This document shows, piece by piece, positions 6,201-10,740 of a DNA stretch of 10,740 nucleotides. Under the pieces are notes generated by a model, which was not told the DNA's origin, searched no databases, and was given only the letters and a program-made list of their open reading frames with translations. Position numbers and translations under genes: made by a program. Position 1 is the stretch's first letter. Each line of letters opens with the position of its first letter. The DNA comes from Baffinella frigidus (taxonomy: Eukaryota; Cryptophyceae; Cryptomonadales; Baffinellaceae): NCBI GenBank assembly GCA_026770585.1, contig MU648007.1:3798-14537 (forward strand), read 5' to 3'.

Positions 6201-6621
6201 GAGTTCAGGGTTCAGGGTTCAGGGTTTGGAGTTCAGGGTTCAGGGTTCAGGGTTTAGAGTTCAGGGTTCAGGGTTCAGGGTTTAGAGTTCAGGGTTCAGG
6301 GTTCAGGGTTTAGAGTTCAGGGTTCAGGGTTCAGGGTTTCAGGTTCAGGGTTTTGGGTTTGTGTGCCATGTTTTAGAGTTCAGGGGTGACACGTACAAGC
6401 AGGCTGGTTCAGGGTTCAGTGTTCAGGGTTTCAGGTTCAGGGTTTTGGGTTTGTGTGCCATGTTTTAGAGTTCAGGGGTGACACGTACAAGCAGGCTGGT
6501 TCAGGGTTCAGTGTTCAGGGTTTCAGGTTCAGGGTTCAGAGTTCAGGGGTCACCCGTAGCAGCAGGCAGTAGACCCGTCGTCGGCCCAGTCCGGCGTGCC
6601 ATTCATCACAATTGCCGCCTC
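3173..6621 (-). CDS. FYVE zinc-finger protein gene, partial, four exons
   Basis: Four minus-strand exons (6621-6554, 5593-5541, 4828-4780, 3275-3173) join in phase to 91 residues. Seen in the joined product: W12-A-D-D15 (the WxxD motif), RRHHCRHCG at 33-41, KIFC at 42-45, PLPKF at 54-58 and RVC at 65-67. The eight zinc-ligand cysteines are C21/C24, C37/C40, C45/C48 and C67/C70, and their spacing fits the family. FYVE fingers bind phosphatidylinositol 3-phosphate on endosomal membranes through the basic RRHHCR patch, so a role in endosome or vesicle trafficking is likely. Splice phases agree at all three junctions (phase 2, 1, 2), and all four acceptors are AG followed by G. The domain is followed directly by an ankyrin-like stretch. 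No exon upstream of 6621 or downstream of 3173 was recognised, so the start codon and stop are unknown. It could be a live gene or a recently dead copy in a repeat-rich locus; no disabling change is visible in these four exons. Confidence 0.78.
3311..3431. repeat. 20-bp minisatellite, block A
   Basis: Six units of 20-21 bp (TAGGGCGGCGGTTGGCAGGA-like). Together with the following unique sequence to about 3520 it is paralogous to 4551-4706. Minus-strand open frames here (NPANCRPILPTAALS) come from the repeat. Confidence 0.88.
3566..3657 (+). repeat. dispersed repeat, copy 1
   Basis: About 92 bp matching the reverse complement of 10441-10533, including TTTAGATGGACTGTATCCGTGA and GGTGGCTGCTAAGT. 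No coding capacity recognised. Confidence 0.85.
3666..3787. mobile_element. 122-bp MITE, CTAGCTCTG ends
   Basis: Terminal inverted repeats 3666-3693 and 3760-3787 match at 26 of 28 positions and extend further with lower identity. The ends CTAGCTCTG/CAGAGCTAG resemble those of the repeat at 9899-10037. The interior is unrelated. No coding capacity. Confidence 0.82.
3798..3826 (-). pseudogene. relic of FYVE exon 3 end with donor
   Basis: Minus-strand sequence reads CCFEKRPLPK in the exon 3 frame, followed by a GTAGCC donor-like site, next to the fused copy at 3887-3947. The 5' half of the exon is missing. Confidence 0.6.
3887..3947 (-). pseudogene. intronless, frameshifted FYVE exon 2-3 copy
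   Basis: The minus strand reads HCRHCGKIFC without interruption, joining the end of exon 2 to the start of exon 3 at 3932/3931, exactly where intron 2 sits in the main copy. One extra base after TTCTG then shifts the frame, so the rest (AGAGTGCTGTTTCGAAAAG) matches exon 3 only in another frame. The upstream side abuts CCCTAAA repeats. It is either a processed (spliced) relic or a copy that never had the intron. Confidence 0.7.
3949..3998 (-). repeat. CCCTAAA/CCCTCAA array
   Basis: Seven or so telomere-like units with the C-rich strand on plus, opposite to most arrays in the window. It abuts the intronless FYVE copy. Confidence 0.9.
3999..4120 (+). repeat. dispersed MITE-like repeat, partial copy
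   Basis: Homologous to 8265-8409 and to the reverse complement of 9899-10037 (shared GTCAACTTTGG, GGAAAAGAGCCCG and the CTCGCCAAA hairpin). The 3' terminus is diverged or lost. Confidence 0.78.
4301..4546. repeat. large palindrome made of inverted FYVE exon 3 ends
   Basis: Arms 4301-4399 and 4447-4546 are reverse complements with few differences and a one-base indel; the loop is 4400-4446. Each arm starts with the exon 3 end (CGAAAAGCGCC, plus strand at 4307-4317, minus strand at 4530-4540). A donor-like GTATGC or GTGTGC and the same TTTAGGG-type intron sequence follow. The loop itself contains a third decayed exon 3 copy on the minus strand (CREK, then a GTAGC donor-like site). Confidence 0.8.
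4520..4556 (-). pseudogene. relic of FYVE exon 3 in palindrome arm
   Basis: The minus strand reads CAECCCEKRPLPK in frame with a following GTGTGC donor-like site. Upstream it fuses to the 20-bp minisatellite in place of the KIF part. It forms the right arm of the palindrome at 4301-4546. Confidence 0.6.
4555..4706. repeat. 20-bp minisatellite, block B and flank
   Basis: Just over three units matching block A, followed by the same unique flank (GTCTACTTAATCCAGG, then GGGCCCCGGTGCGG). Confidence 0.88.
4780..4828 (-). CDS. FYVE exon 3 (KIFC to PLPK)
   Basis: 49 nt: two bases, 15 codons, two bases. The acceptor is AAGCAG|GCAA and the donor is CCAAA|GTAACC. It reads (G)KIFCATCCREKRPLP(K), the central FYVE segment with the third CxxC pair and the PLP turn before the last strand. 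Without splicing the frame stops at 4776-4778, just past the donor. The first half joins the TGCG end of exon 2 to give CGKIFC. Further decayed copies lie at 3798-3826, 3887-3947, 4301-4328, 4402-4446 and 4520-4556. Confidence 0.82.
4836..4958 (+). repeat. TTCCGGG array
   Basis: Homogeneous 7-bp units; on the sense strand of the FYVE gene this is CCCGGAA and leads into the exon 3 acceptor. Confidence 0.9.
4959..5537 (+). repeat. composite TTTGGGG / TTTGGTG / TTGGCAA array
   Basis: Blocks of different 7-bp units in turn: TTTGGGG, TTTGGTG (about 5023-5073), TTTGGGG, TTGGCAA (5222-5260, five units), TTTGGGG, TTGGCAA (5351-5368), mixed, TTGGCAA (5428-5452), TTTGGGG. TTGGCAA units create CAATTG palindromes at each junction. 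Confidence 0.9.
5318..5350 (-). pseudogene. truncated copy of FYVE exon 2
   Basis: The minus strand again reads MNRRHHCRHC followed by G. Its 5' part is replaced by TTGGCAA heptamers, which begin directly at 5351. Two codon differences from the 5541-5593 copy (CGG/AGG and CGC/CGG, both Arg) are synonymous. The donor base pair is GC (TGCG|GCGAAC) instead of GT. It lies inside intron 2, so it is either a decayed exon duplicate or an alternative exon that uses a GC donor. Confidence 0.7.
5541..5593 (-). CDS. FYVE exon 2 (RRHHCRHCG exon)
   Basis: 53 nt: one base, 17 codons, one base. The acceptor is CTTCAG|GTGC and the donor is TGCG|GTAGAC. It reads CMATFTLMN followed by RRHHCRHC. This is the second ligand cysteine, the CxxxF spacing and the family signature R-R-H-H-C-R-x-C-G that contacts phosphatidylinositol 3-phosphate. 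The match to the signature is exact and the flanking splice sites fall at phase-compatible positions, so this is the best-supported coding piece in the window. A second, shortened copy lies at 5318-5350. Confidence 0.85.
5603..6360 (+). repeat. 379-bp tandem duplication of TTCAGGG sequence
   Basis: Two near-identical units offset by 379 bp, each with the GGACCACCCATAGCAGCAGG relic of exon 1's 3' end. The rest is TTCAGGG and TTTAGAG/TTTGGAG heptamers. Confidence 0.88.
6337..6520 (+). repeat. 92-bp tandem duplication
   Basis: Two copies offset by 92 bp, marked by GTGTGCCATGTTTTAGAG and GGGTGACACGTACAAGCAGG. The latter resembles exon 1's donor region. Confidence 0.88.
6554..6621 (-). CDS. FYVE exon 1 (WxxD exon)
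   Basis: 68 nt coding 22 residues plus two bases. The acceptor is CTTCAG|GAG and the donor is TACGG|GTGACC. The product starts EAAIVMNGTP and holds PDWADD, the WxxD motif at the N-terminus of FYVE domains, then ACCY, which supplies the first zinc cysteine. The two spare bases GG join the first G of exon 2 to make Gly, giving the CxxC pair C-Y-G-C. It is the only intact copy among at least four (see 6942-6955, 7110-7306 and 7440-7502). The exon enters in phase 0, so at least one upstream exon is expected, but I could not find it. Confidence 0.72.
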
Positions 6622-6639
6622 CTGAAGCGAGGGGGTTAG

Positions 6640-6940
6640 AGCTCAGGGTTCAGGGTGTACGGTTTAGGGTTTAGGGTTATCACGCTCGTGCAGGGCTCAG
6701 GGTTTAGGGCTCAGGGTTCAGGGTGTGCGGTTTAGGGTTTAGGGTTTAGGGTTCAGGGTTTAGGGTTTAGGGACTAGGGTTTAGGGTGCAGGGTTCAGGG
6801 TTGAGAGTTTAGAGTTTATGGTTTGGGGCTTAGGGTTTCAGGGTTCAGGGTGTGCGGTTTAGGGTTAAGGGTTCAGAGTTCAGAGTCTAGAGTTTAGGGA
6901 CTAGGGTTTAGGGTTTAGGGTTTAGGGACTAGGGTTTAGG
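6640..6940 (+). repeat. TTTAGGG/TTCAGGG array
   Basis: Degenerate telomere-like units with recurring GGGTGTGCGGTTTAGGG blocks (near 6650, 6720 and 6850). No gene seen. Confidence 0.85.
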
Positions 6941-6941
6941 G

Positions 6942-6955
6942 ACACTCGCCGCCTC
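6942..6955 (-). pseudogene. 5' fragment of FYVE exon 1
   Basis: Only the first 14 bases of exon 1 (GAGGCGGCGAGTGT) with an intact-looking acceptor (CTTTCAG) remain. CCCTAAA repeats are joined directly to the break. Confidence 0.55.
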
Positions 6956-6994
6956 CTGAAAGAAGCGCGGGGGGTTTTGGAGAAGCGAGGCGGT

Positions 6995-7118
6995 TATAAC
7001 CCATAACCCATATTATAACCCAGAGCCCATAAACCAGAAACTCTTTCGCAATCCATAACCCATAAACGATCAACCCTTTCGCAATCCATAAACCCTAAAC
7101 CATAAACCCTTTCGCAGG
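6995..7118 (-). repeat. C-rich CATAACCC/CTTTCGCA repeat
   Basis: Units of CCATAAACCC alternating with CTTTCGCAATCC or CTTTCGCAGG; the last CTTTCGCAGGCT recurs at 7432-7443. Confidence 0.8.
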
Positions 7119-7306
7119 CTACGACCCAGTCCGGCGCGCCATTCATCACACTCTAATCTCCATACAAGTATTAATTAATTGTTTTTAGCGCAACGAAATT
7201 TACTACACAAGTGCTTTACTATTACTTTCATGAGCAAATCGTGTAATAATTTTCGTTGTCCAAAAGCAATTAATTAATACGTGTATGGAGATTAACTCGC
7301 CGCCTC
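7110..7306 (-). pseudogene. FYVE exon 1 copy split by a MITE
   Basis: Minus-strand pieces 7306-7295 and 7153 to about 7110 resemble exon 1 (GAGGCGGCGAGT, then GTGATGAATGGC and PDW). A 141-bp element at 7154-7294 separates them. After W the reading is VVACER, so WxxD and one ligand cysteine are lost. The acceptor is GG instead of AG. This is clearly a dead copy. Confidence 0.68.
7154..7294. mobile_element. 141-bp MITE with ACTC target duplication
   Basis: Terminal inverted repeats of about 44 bp (TAATCTCCATACAAGTATTA at the left end). Flanking ACTC occurs at 7150-7153 and 7295-7298. The related exon 1 copies at 6942-6955 and 7440-7502 have this site without the insertion and with a single ACTC, which fixes element limits and a 4-bp duplication. 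No coding capacity; a half copy lies at 247-322. Confidence 0.9.
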
Positions 7307-7439
7307 CCGCCGGGTTTCGGGCCCAGAGCTCAGGGCTCAGGGTGTACGGTTTAGGGTGTGTGTTCTAGGTTTTAGGGCCTCCAGAAAGAAGCGAGGAGGT
7401 TATTGCAGCCCCCAACCCCTGCATCCTAAACCCTTTCGC

Positions 7440-7502
7440 AGGCTGATTTGTACATGTGCACACGACCCAGACCGGCGCGGCATTCATCACACTCGCCGCT
7501 GC
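7440..7502 (-). pseudogene. diverged FYVE exon 1 copy
   Basis: Acceptor CCTGCAG|GCAG, then the minus strand reads AAASVMNAAPVW and VVCTC. The W remains, but the Asp of WxxD and the first-pair spacing are gone. It carries the same site that the MITE hit in the 7110-7306 copy, but uninterrupted. Confidence 0.55.
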
Positions 7503-7511
7503 CTGCAGGGT

Positions 7512-7735
7512 TTAGGGATCAGAGATCAGGGTTTAGGGTTTAGGGTTTAGGGTTTAGGATGAGAGGGTGAAAGGGTGTAGGGTGACAGGGTAAAAGGTTG
7601 AGAGGGTGAAAGGGTGATCGGTTTAGGGTTCAGGATTCAGGGTTCAGGGTTCAGGGTTTGGGGTTCAAGGTTCAGGGTTTAGGGTTTAGGGTTTAGGGTT
7701 TAGGGCTTAGGGTTTAGGGTTTAGGGTTTAGGGCC
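7512..7735 (+). repeat. TTTAGGG array with GAGAGGGTGAAAGGGTG units
   Basis: Mostly perfect TTTAGGG runs at both ends (7527-7557, 7677-7733). Between them lies a short tandem of GAGAGGGTGAAAGGGTG (about 7561-7618). Confidence 0.9.
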
Positions 7736-8264
7736 GCCAATTTTTGAACGGTGAAAATGATGTGCTGTAGATGTAGAGACCACGGAACTACTCGCATAGC
7801 TGGTTTCTAGTACCCAATTTCCCCTTTCCCCCAGAGTGGGAAACTATTGTCCCTAAACCCTAATCCCTAAACCCGAACCCAAAATAACACACGGGTCTTT
7901 TCTCTCCGGCAGAAACTTCTACAAGACCTCTACACGCCTAGTGGAGGTCTTGCCACGCGTTTTTCTGGTTGACGTTTCCCAGATTTGTACCAGGGAGGGG
8001 TTGTGTATCCACGCAGGGATGGAGGGGGGGGTATTCAAAAGTCATTTTTCAGCAGGAAACGGCTCCAAGAACGGGCCTGGAATACCCTACCCAAGAGCCT
8101 GGCGTGGCGACCCCCCCTGGTACAAATCATGTTCGCCAATCGTTCCAAAAACCATTGGAGAATACTATCAAATACTATTACACCCCCCCTTGCAAAAACA
8201 GCCCTTCAAAGGTTAGGGCACCGTCTTCCCCGCCACAAAAGGCGATTTTCCCCTCCATAAATGT
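7736..8264. other. no gene seen; hairpin and foldback element
   Basis: A 12-bp stem hairpin at 7922-7933/7941-7952 (one mismatch, 7-nt loop). A foldback at 7982-8128 has termini GATTTGTACCAGGG/CCCTGGTACAAATC. The rest, including a few C-rich telomere units near 7853-7882, shows nothing recognisable; overlapping plus-strand frames here have no protein-like features. Confidence 0.65.
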
Positions 8265-8409
8265 CTAGCTCTGCCGCACTTGGGTTGACCGACTATTCTC
8301 AAGTTGACATGCTGGGTTTGCGGTACAAATCCGTCAACTTTGGAGCGGAAAAGAGCCCGGGCTCACCAAATCGGTGAGCCCAAATAGACTGAGAGAGAGA
8401 GAGAGAGCT
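8265..8409 (+). mobile_element. dispersed MITE-like repeat, copy 2
   Basis: Aligned along its length with the reverse complement of 9899-10037 at roughly 85 percent by eye. It starts CTAGCTCTGCC and ends in a GA microsatellite (8391-8407) and AGCT. AATGTCTA flanks it at 8260-8267 and 8412-8419, a possible target duplication. Confidence 0.8.
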
Positions 8410-8417
8410 TGAATGTC

Positions 8418-8425
8418 TATAAAAG
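8418..8425 (+). promoter_or_regulatory. TATA box candidate
   Basis: TATAAAAG lies just after a GA microsatellite and about 250 bases before the ATG at 8672. It overlaps the possible target duplication of the repeat, so an element insertion may have placed or built it. Confidence 0.4.
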
Positions 8426-8671
8426 TTGGTTGCGTGTAGCAGTTCCTCCGGGGCGCGCCCACAGCGGCATCGAATGGATGCCTCCTGGGCAATGGGGGCG
8501 TCTGCCGACCTCCTCCATCCCTCGCCCGCTCCCCCGCCCCTTGCTCCCCGTGCCTGAGCCTCCGAAGGAGCAGCCGCGGTACCCTCCGCATGAGAGCGCA
8601 GACATCCTGTCTGCGGGATCCTTCCCGCCTCGCAGGTCAGCTCCGCTCGCGCGTTCTCCCTCGGTGCAACG

Positions 8672-8832
8672 ATGGAAAATTGGCTTTTCGAGGCTGATCC
8701 GTCAGAACTGCTCACCCCTCCCCTCGTCTCTCGAGCTCCCCCCGCACGGATTTCCACTCGCGATACTCGGAAGAGGTGGCGTCTAGCGCGAGGCGCGCAC
8801 CGCGGTGGCAGTTGGCTCTCTGTTATTTTCAG
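8672..8832 (+). CDS. candidate first exon of a plus-strand gene
   Basis: ATG in strong context (A at -3, G at +4). 53 codons starting MENWLFEADPSELL and ending RGGSWLSVIF, then a strong donor CAG|GTAAGC at 8833; without splicing the next codon is a stop. The N-terminal part is acidic, the later part Arg-rich. A phase-compatible next exon may start at 9125 (GATGCAG|GCGC), open to 9250 and containing LRAVFRQNVLAVAALRAV; no good donor was found for it. Not recognised as a family. It may belong with the cyclase exon at 9554. Confidence 0.42.
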
Positions 8833-9553
8833 GTAAGCGGAGGAAAGAAGAGAACGGCAGATCCCCGAACCCCGTCACGCCACAAACGCTCACCTCAGGC
8901 GGGCCCGTCCGGTTATTTTTTTCAGAATTTGACGGCACGAAACGGGGGTGAGATGACTAAAGCCACGCCCTATTTTCGTCTCTTCATCAAGGTTTTTTCC
9001 ATGCCGAATCATTTTTTCGCACCGTTTTTGGGGCTGATGGGAGGTTGACTGGACGTTGTGGGATGATTCGTTGAGCGTGTTTTGCCCCCCCAAACGGTTT
9101 CCTGCCCTGGATGTGTCGATGCAGGCGCGAATGCAGCCCTAAGAGAGGTAGAGAGGTGGATCTTAGGGCTGTGTTCAGGCAGAACGTCCTAGCTGTGGCT
9201 GCGCTGCGTGCTGTTCCTGCGATTCAGCCGCCGCGGTGGTCCACGTCGCGCTAATTTCGCCAGACCACCTGCAATGCGTCGCGCGGGGTTGCCAGTCCCC
9301 TCAGGGACAGGCAAGCATGATGGTTCGGCTGGGTCGAAGAGGTGGGGACGAGGTTGGGGTTGGGGAGCGTGTTTGCTGGTGCCAGAGGGTACGTGCATCA
9401 CACCTGGAAGAATCGCGCGGGAGCGTTTCAGGGCGTGTCTGCCGTGGGCCATCACCGGGCAGGGACAAATGCGGCTCTCCCGGGACTAGGGACCAGGGAC
9501 CACCCTCGAGGAAGAGTCCGGGGTCTGATCCTGTCCCTTCGCGTTGTGTGCAG

Positions 9554-9616
9554 ATGTTCGCCGATATCCGTAACTTCACCCAGCTCGCCTGCCCGGACGC
9601 GTCCGCCGCCTATGTC
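9554..9616 (+). CDS. class III nucleotide cyclase exon (FADIRNFT)
   Basis: 63 nt, exactly 21 codons in phase 0, between GTTGTGTGCAG and a GTGAGT donor. It reads MFADIRNFTQLACPDASAAYV. FADIRNFT is the start of the catalytic domain of adenylate and guanylate cyclases, where the Asp binds a catalytic metal and cyclic nucleotide is made from ATP or GTP. No other cyclase motif follows in the window before repeats resume, so this is a gene fragment or a gene whose remaining exons lie elsewhere. Function cannot be claimed from one exon. Confidence 0.6.
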
Positions 9617-9898
9617 GTGAGTCCCCAACCCCTGGACTCTTCCCCTTCATAGTTGAGTCTTGGCACGCAAAGGGACAGGACGCTGCATGGCCGATGTGTA
9701 GATGAAGACAGGTTGGTCTCTCCAACTGCACTGTGGCTTAGGGAGTGAGTGTAGTTAGCCCAGCCCCCCTCCACCCTGCGACGGCTGGGGAGCTAGCTGC
9801 AGGTGGGGTGGGGAGGGGGGCTAGCTGCAGTTGTTGCGGCCACACAAGGGTGGTGTCGGCTTGCGACGCGAGGCAGGATTGAACGCATGGTCGAAAGC
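9617..9898. other. no gene seen; possible intron remnant
   Basis: Follows the GTGAGT donor. Contains short repeats of GGGGAGCTAGCTGCAG type (9788-9831) and no further cyclase-like exon. Confidence 0.5.
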
Positions 9899-10037
9899 CT
9901 AGCTCTGTTTCAGTCTATTTGGGCTCACCAATATGGCGAGCCCGGGCTCATTTTCGCTCCAAAGTTGACGAAGTTGTACCAGACACCGGGCATGTCACCT
10001 TGAGAATAGTCGGTGCACCCGAGTGAGGCGGAGCTAG
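9899..10037 (-). mobile_element. dispersed MITE-like repeat, inverted copy
   Basis: 139 bp with short terminal inverted repeats CTAGCTCTG and CGGAGCTAG. It is the reverse complement of the family copy at 8265-8409, so the two bracket the gene-like segment between them. Confidence 0.85.
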
Positions 10038-10236
10038 AATAGAAAGCCCAGCGGGTGCACAGGGCAGATGGGATCGGTCAGCCGGTTTTGGTTCAGTTTC
10101 GATGGCCTGAGGTGTGGCGTGTCGCGAACCCTTCGACGCCCCAAATCTTGACCCCCTGACGGCCTAAACCCTAAGCCCCTTCACGGTCTGAACACTAAAC
10201 ACTGATCACTACGCTCAACTCCGAAGCGCACACCAG

Positions 10237-10409
10237 GGTGGGTTCACCGTGGACTACCACGGCGTCGCTCAACTCCGAAAACGCCGAGAAACTGAACCAA
10301 CCTTTCACAACCCTAAACTATAGTACCCTGAGCAGGGTGGGTTCACCGTGGACTACCACGCGCTTGACGGCACGGCGTCGCTCAACAACGACGGCAACTA
10401 CGACAACGC
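10237..10409 (+). pseudogene. duplicated exon-like fragment, unknown family
   Basis: Two copies of GGTGGGTTCACCGTGGACTA, each after CAG (10237 and 10336). The second reads GGFTVDYHALDGTASLN and NDGNYDNA to a TAA that is also a GTAAGC donor (10410). The first lacks 14 bases after TACCAC and continues SLNSENAEKLN in another frame. An older piece, CTCAACTCCGAA, occurs at 10214. Protein-like, but I do not recognise the family. Confidence 0.35.
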
Positions 10410-10440
10410 GTAAGCCCCCTTACCCCCACAGCACGACTTA

Positions 10441-10533
10441 GCACGACTTAGCAGCCACCAGGGGATTCACGGATACAGTCCATCTAAACTATTTGTACTA
10501 GAATCTTGTCTATTTTCATTGAATTCTAACCGC
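10441..10533 (-). repeat. dispersed repeat, inverted copy 2
   Basis: Reverse complement of 3566-3657. It is inserted between fragments of the SLNND exon-like repeat. Confidence 0.85.
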
Positions 10534-10534
10534 G

Positions 10535-10575
10535 TTTCCCTCAACAACGACAGCGAGTATTGACAACGCGTAAGC
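10535..10575 (+). pseudogene. partial third copy of the SLNND fragment
   Basis: Reads SLNNDSEY then a stop. GACAACGCGTAAGCCCC, as at the end of the 10336-10409 copy, follows after a frame change. The rest of the window to 10740 shows only C-rich repeats. Confidence 0.45.
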
Positions 10576-10740
10576 CCCATACTATCCCTCTACCCCCCCT
10601 CCCTAATCTCTCAGATATGACACCCTCTCGATACACCCCACGCCCTGCACCCTCCCTAGACCCGAAACCCTCCCGAAACCCTCCCGAACCCCTGAATCTT
10701 GAGCTGTAAGTCCTACATCCTAAATCACAAGCTCTAATAT

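Larger units (their letters stand above)
5594..6553 (-). other. intron 1 of the FYVE gene, TTCAGGG-filled
   Basis: 960 nt between donor GTGACC and acceptor CTTCAG. On the sense strand it is almost wholly CCTGAAC-type heptamers. Two tandem duplications lie inside it: a 379-bp unit (about 5603-5981 and 5982-6360) and a 92-bp unit (6337-6428 and 6429-6520). Both carry short copies of the 3' end of exon 1 with its donor (sense CCTGCTGCTATGG|GTGG near 5684-5700 and 6063-6079; a variant near 6386-6404 and 6478-6496). The limits follow from the flanking exons. Confidence 0.65.

Noticed and set aside
5700-6540. CRISPR-like array
   Set aside because: The repeats are contiguous heptamers and nested tandem duplications, with no unique spacers and no cas genes.
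7982-8268. Overlapping plus-strand frames of 91-99 residues
   Set aside because: They lie over a foldback element, no codon pattern stands out, and three frames are equally open.
8299-8757. 152-residue minus-strand frame
   Set aside because: It crosses a dispersed repeat and a GA microsatellite (SLSLSQS) and opposes the better plus-strand exon at 8672-8832.
8833-8860. 28-nt intron joining the MENW exon to a frame at 8861
   Set aside because: The reading frame continues well, but 28 nt is shorter than nearly all spliceosomal introns. Acceptors at 8898 and 8925 lead to a stop.
9179-9388. Phase-0 exon ending at GTACGT, upstream of the cyclase exon
   Set aside because: Phases fit, but the product is Cys- and Gly-rich without similarity to the strand expected before FADI in cyclases.

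Overview
The window is eukaryotic and looks like a repeat-rich, subtelomere-like chromosome region. Most of it from about 330 to 7735 is built from 7-bp tandem units related to the plant-type telomere repeat TTTAGGG (TTTCGGG, TTTGGGG, TTCAGGG, TTCCGGG, TTTCAGG, TTTGGTG, TTGGCAA). Such telomere units occur in plants, many algae, oomycetes, dinoflagellates and chromerids. The tiny exons, long repeat-filled introns and AG|G acceptors would suit an alga or alveolate, but the species cannot be fixed from the sequence.

The main result is a gene that no continuous reading frame shows. On the minus strand, four short exons (6621-6554, 5593-5541, 4828-4780, 3275-3173) join in phase into a 91-residue segment holding a complete FYVE zinc finger. 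It has the WxxD, RRHHCRHCG and RVC motifs and all eight zinc-ligand cysteines. The last exon runs on into a short ankyrin-like stretch. The three introns (960, 712 and 1504 nt) consist largely of the telomere-like heptamers, minisatellites and broken copies of the exons themselves. Extra copies of every exon segment are scattered between 2390 and 7502. They are partly decayed: a stop codon, a frameshift, lost splice sites, a transposon insertion, and one copy in which two exons are fused without their intron.

Layout. 1-1008: a foldback (palindromic) repeat in two inverted copies around a TTTCGGG array and a half MITE. 1009-2000: short direct repeats and one small inverted-repeat element, no gene seen. 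2001-3222: TTTAGGG-type arrays with five 44-nt ankyrin-like exon copies. 3232-6621: the FYVE exons and their repeat-filled introns. 6622-7735: more heptamers and decayed copies of the first FYVE exon, one split by a MITE with a clear 4-bp target duplication. 7736-8264: foldback elements. 8265-10037: a plus-strand, gene-like segment (TATA box, ATG in good context, strong splice donor, and an exon with the FADIRNFT motif of class III nucleotide cyclases) lying between two inverted copies of one dispersed repeat. 10038-10740: duplicated exon-like fragments and an inverted dispersed repeat.

The FYVE exons are inferred from motif matches and agreeing splice phases. Transcription, the 5' and 3' ends of the gene, and whether it is still functional cannot be seen here.
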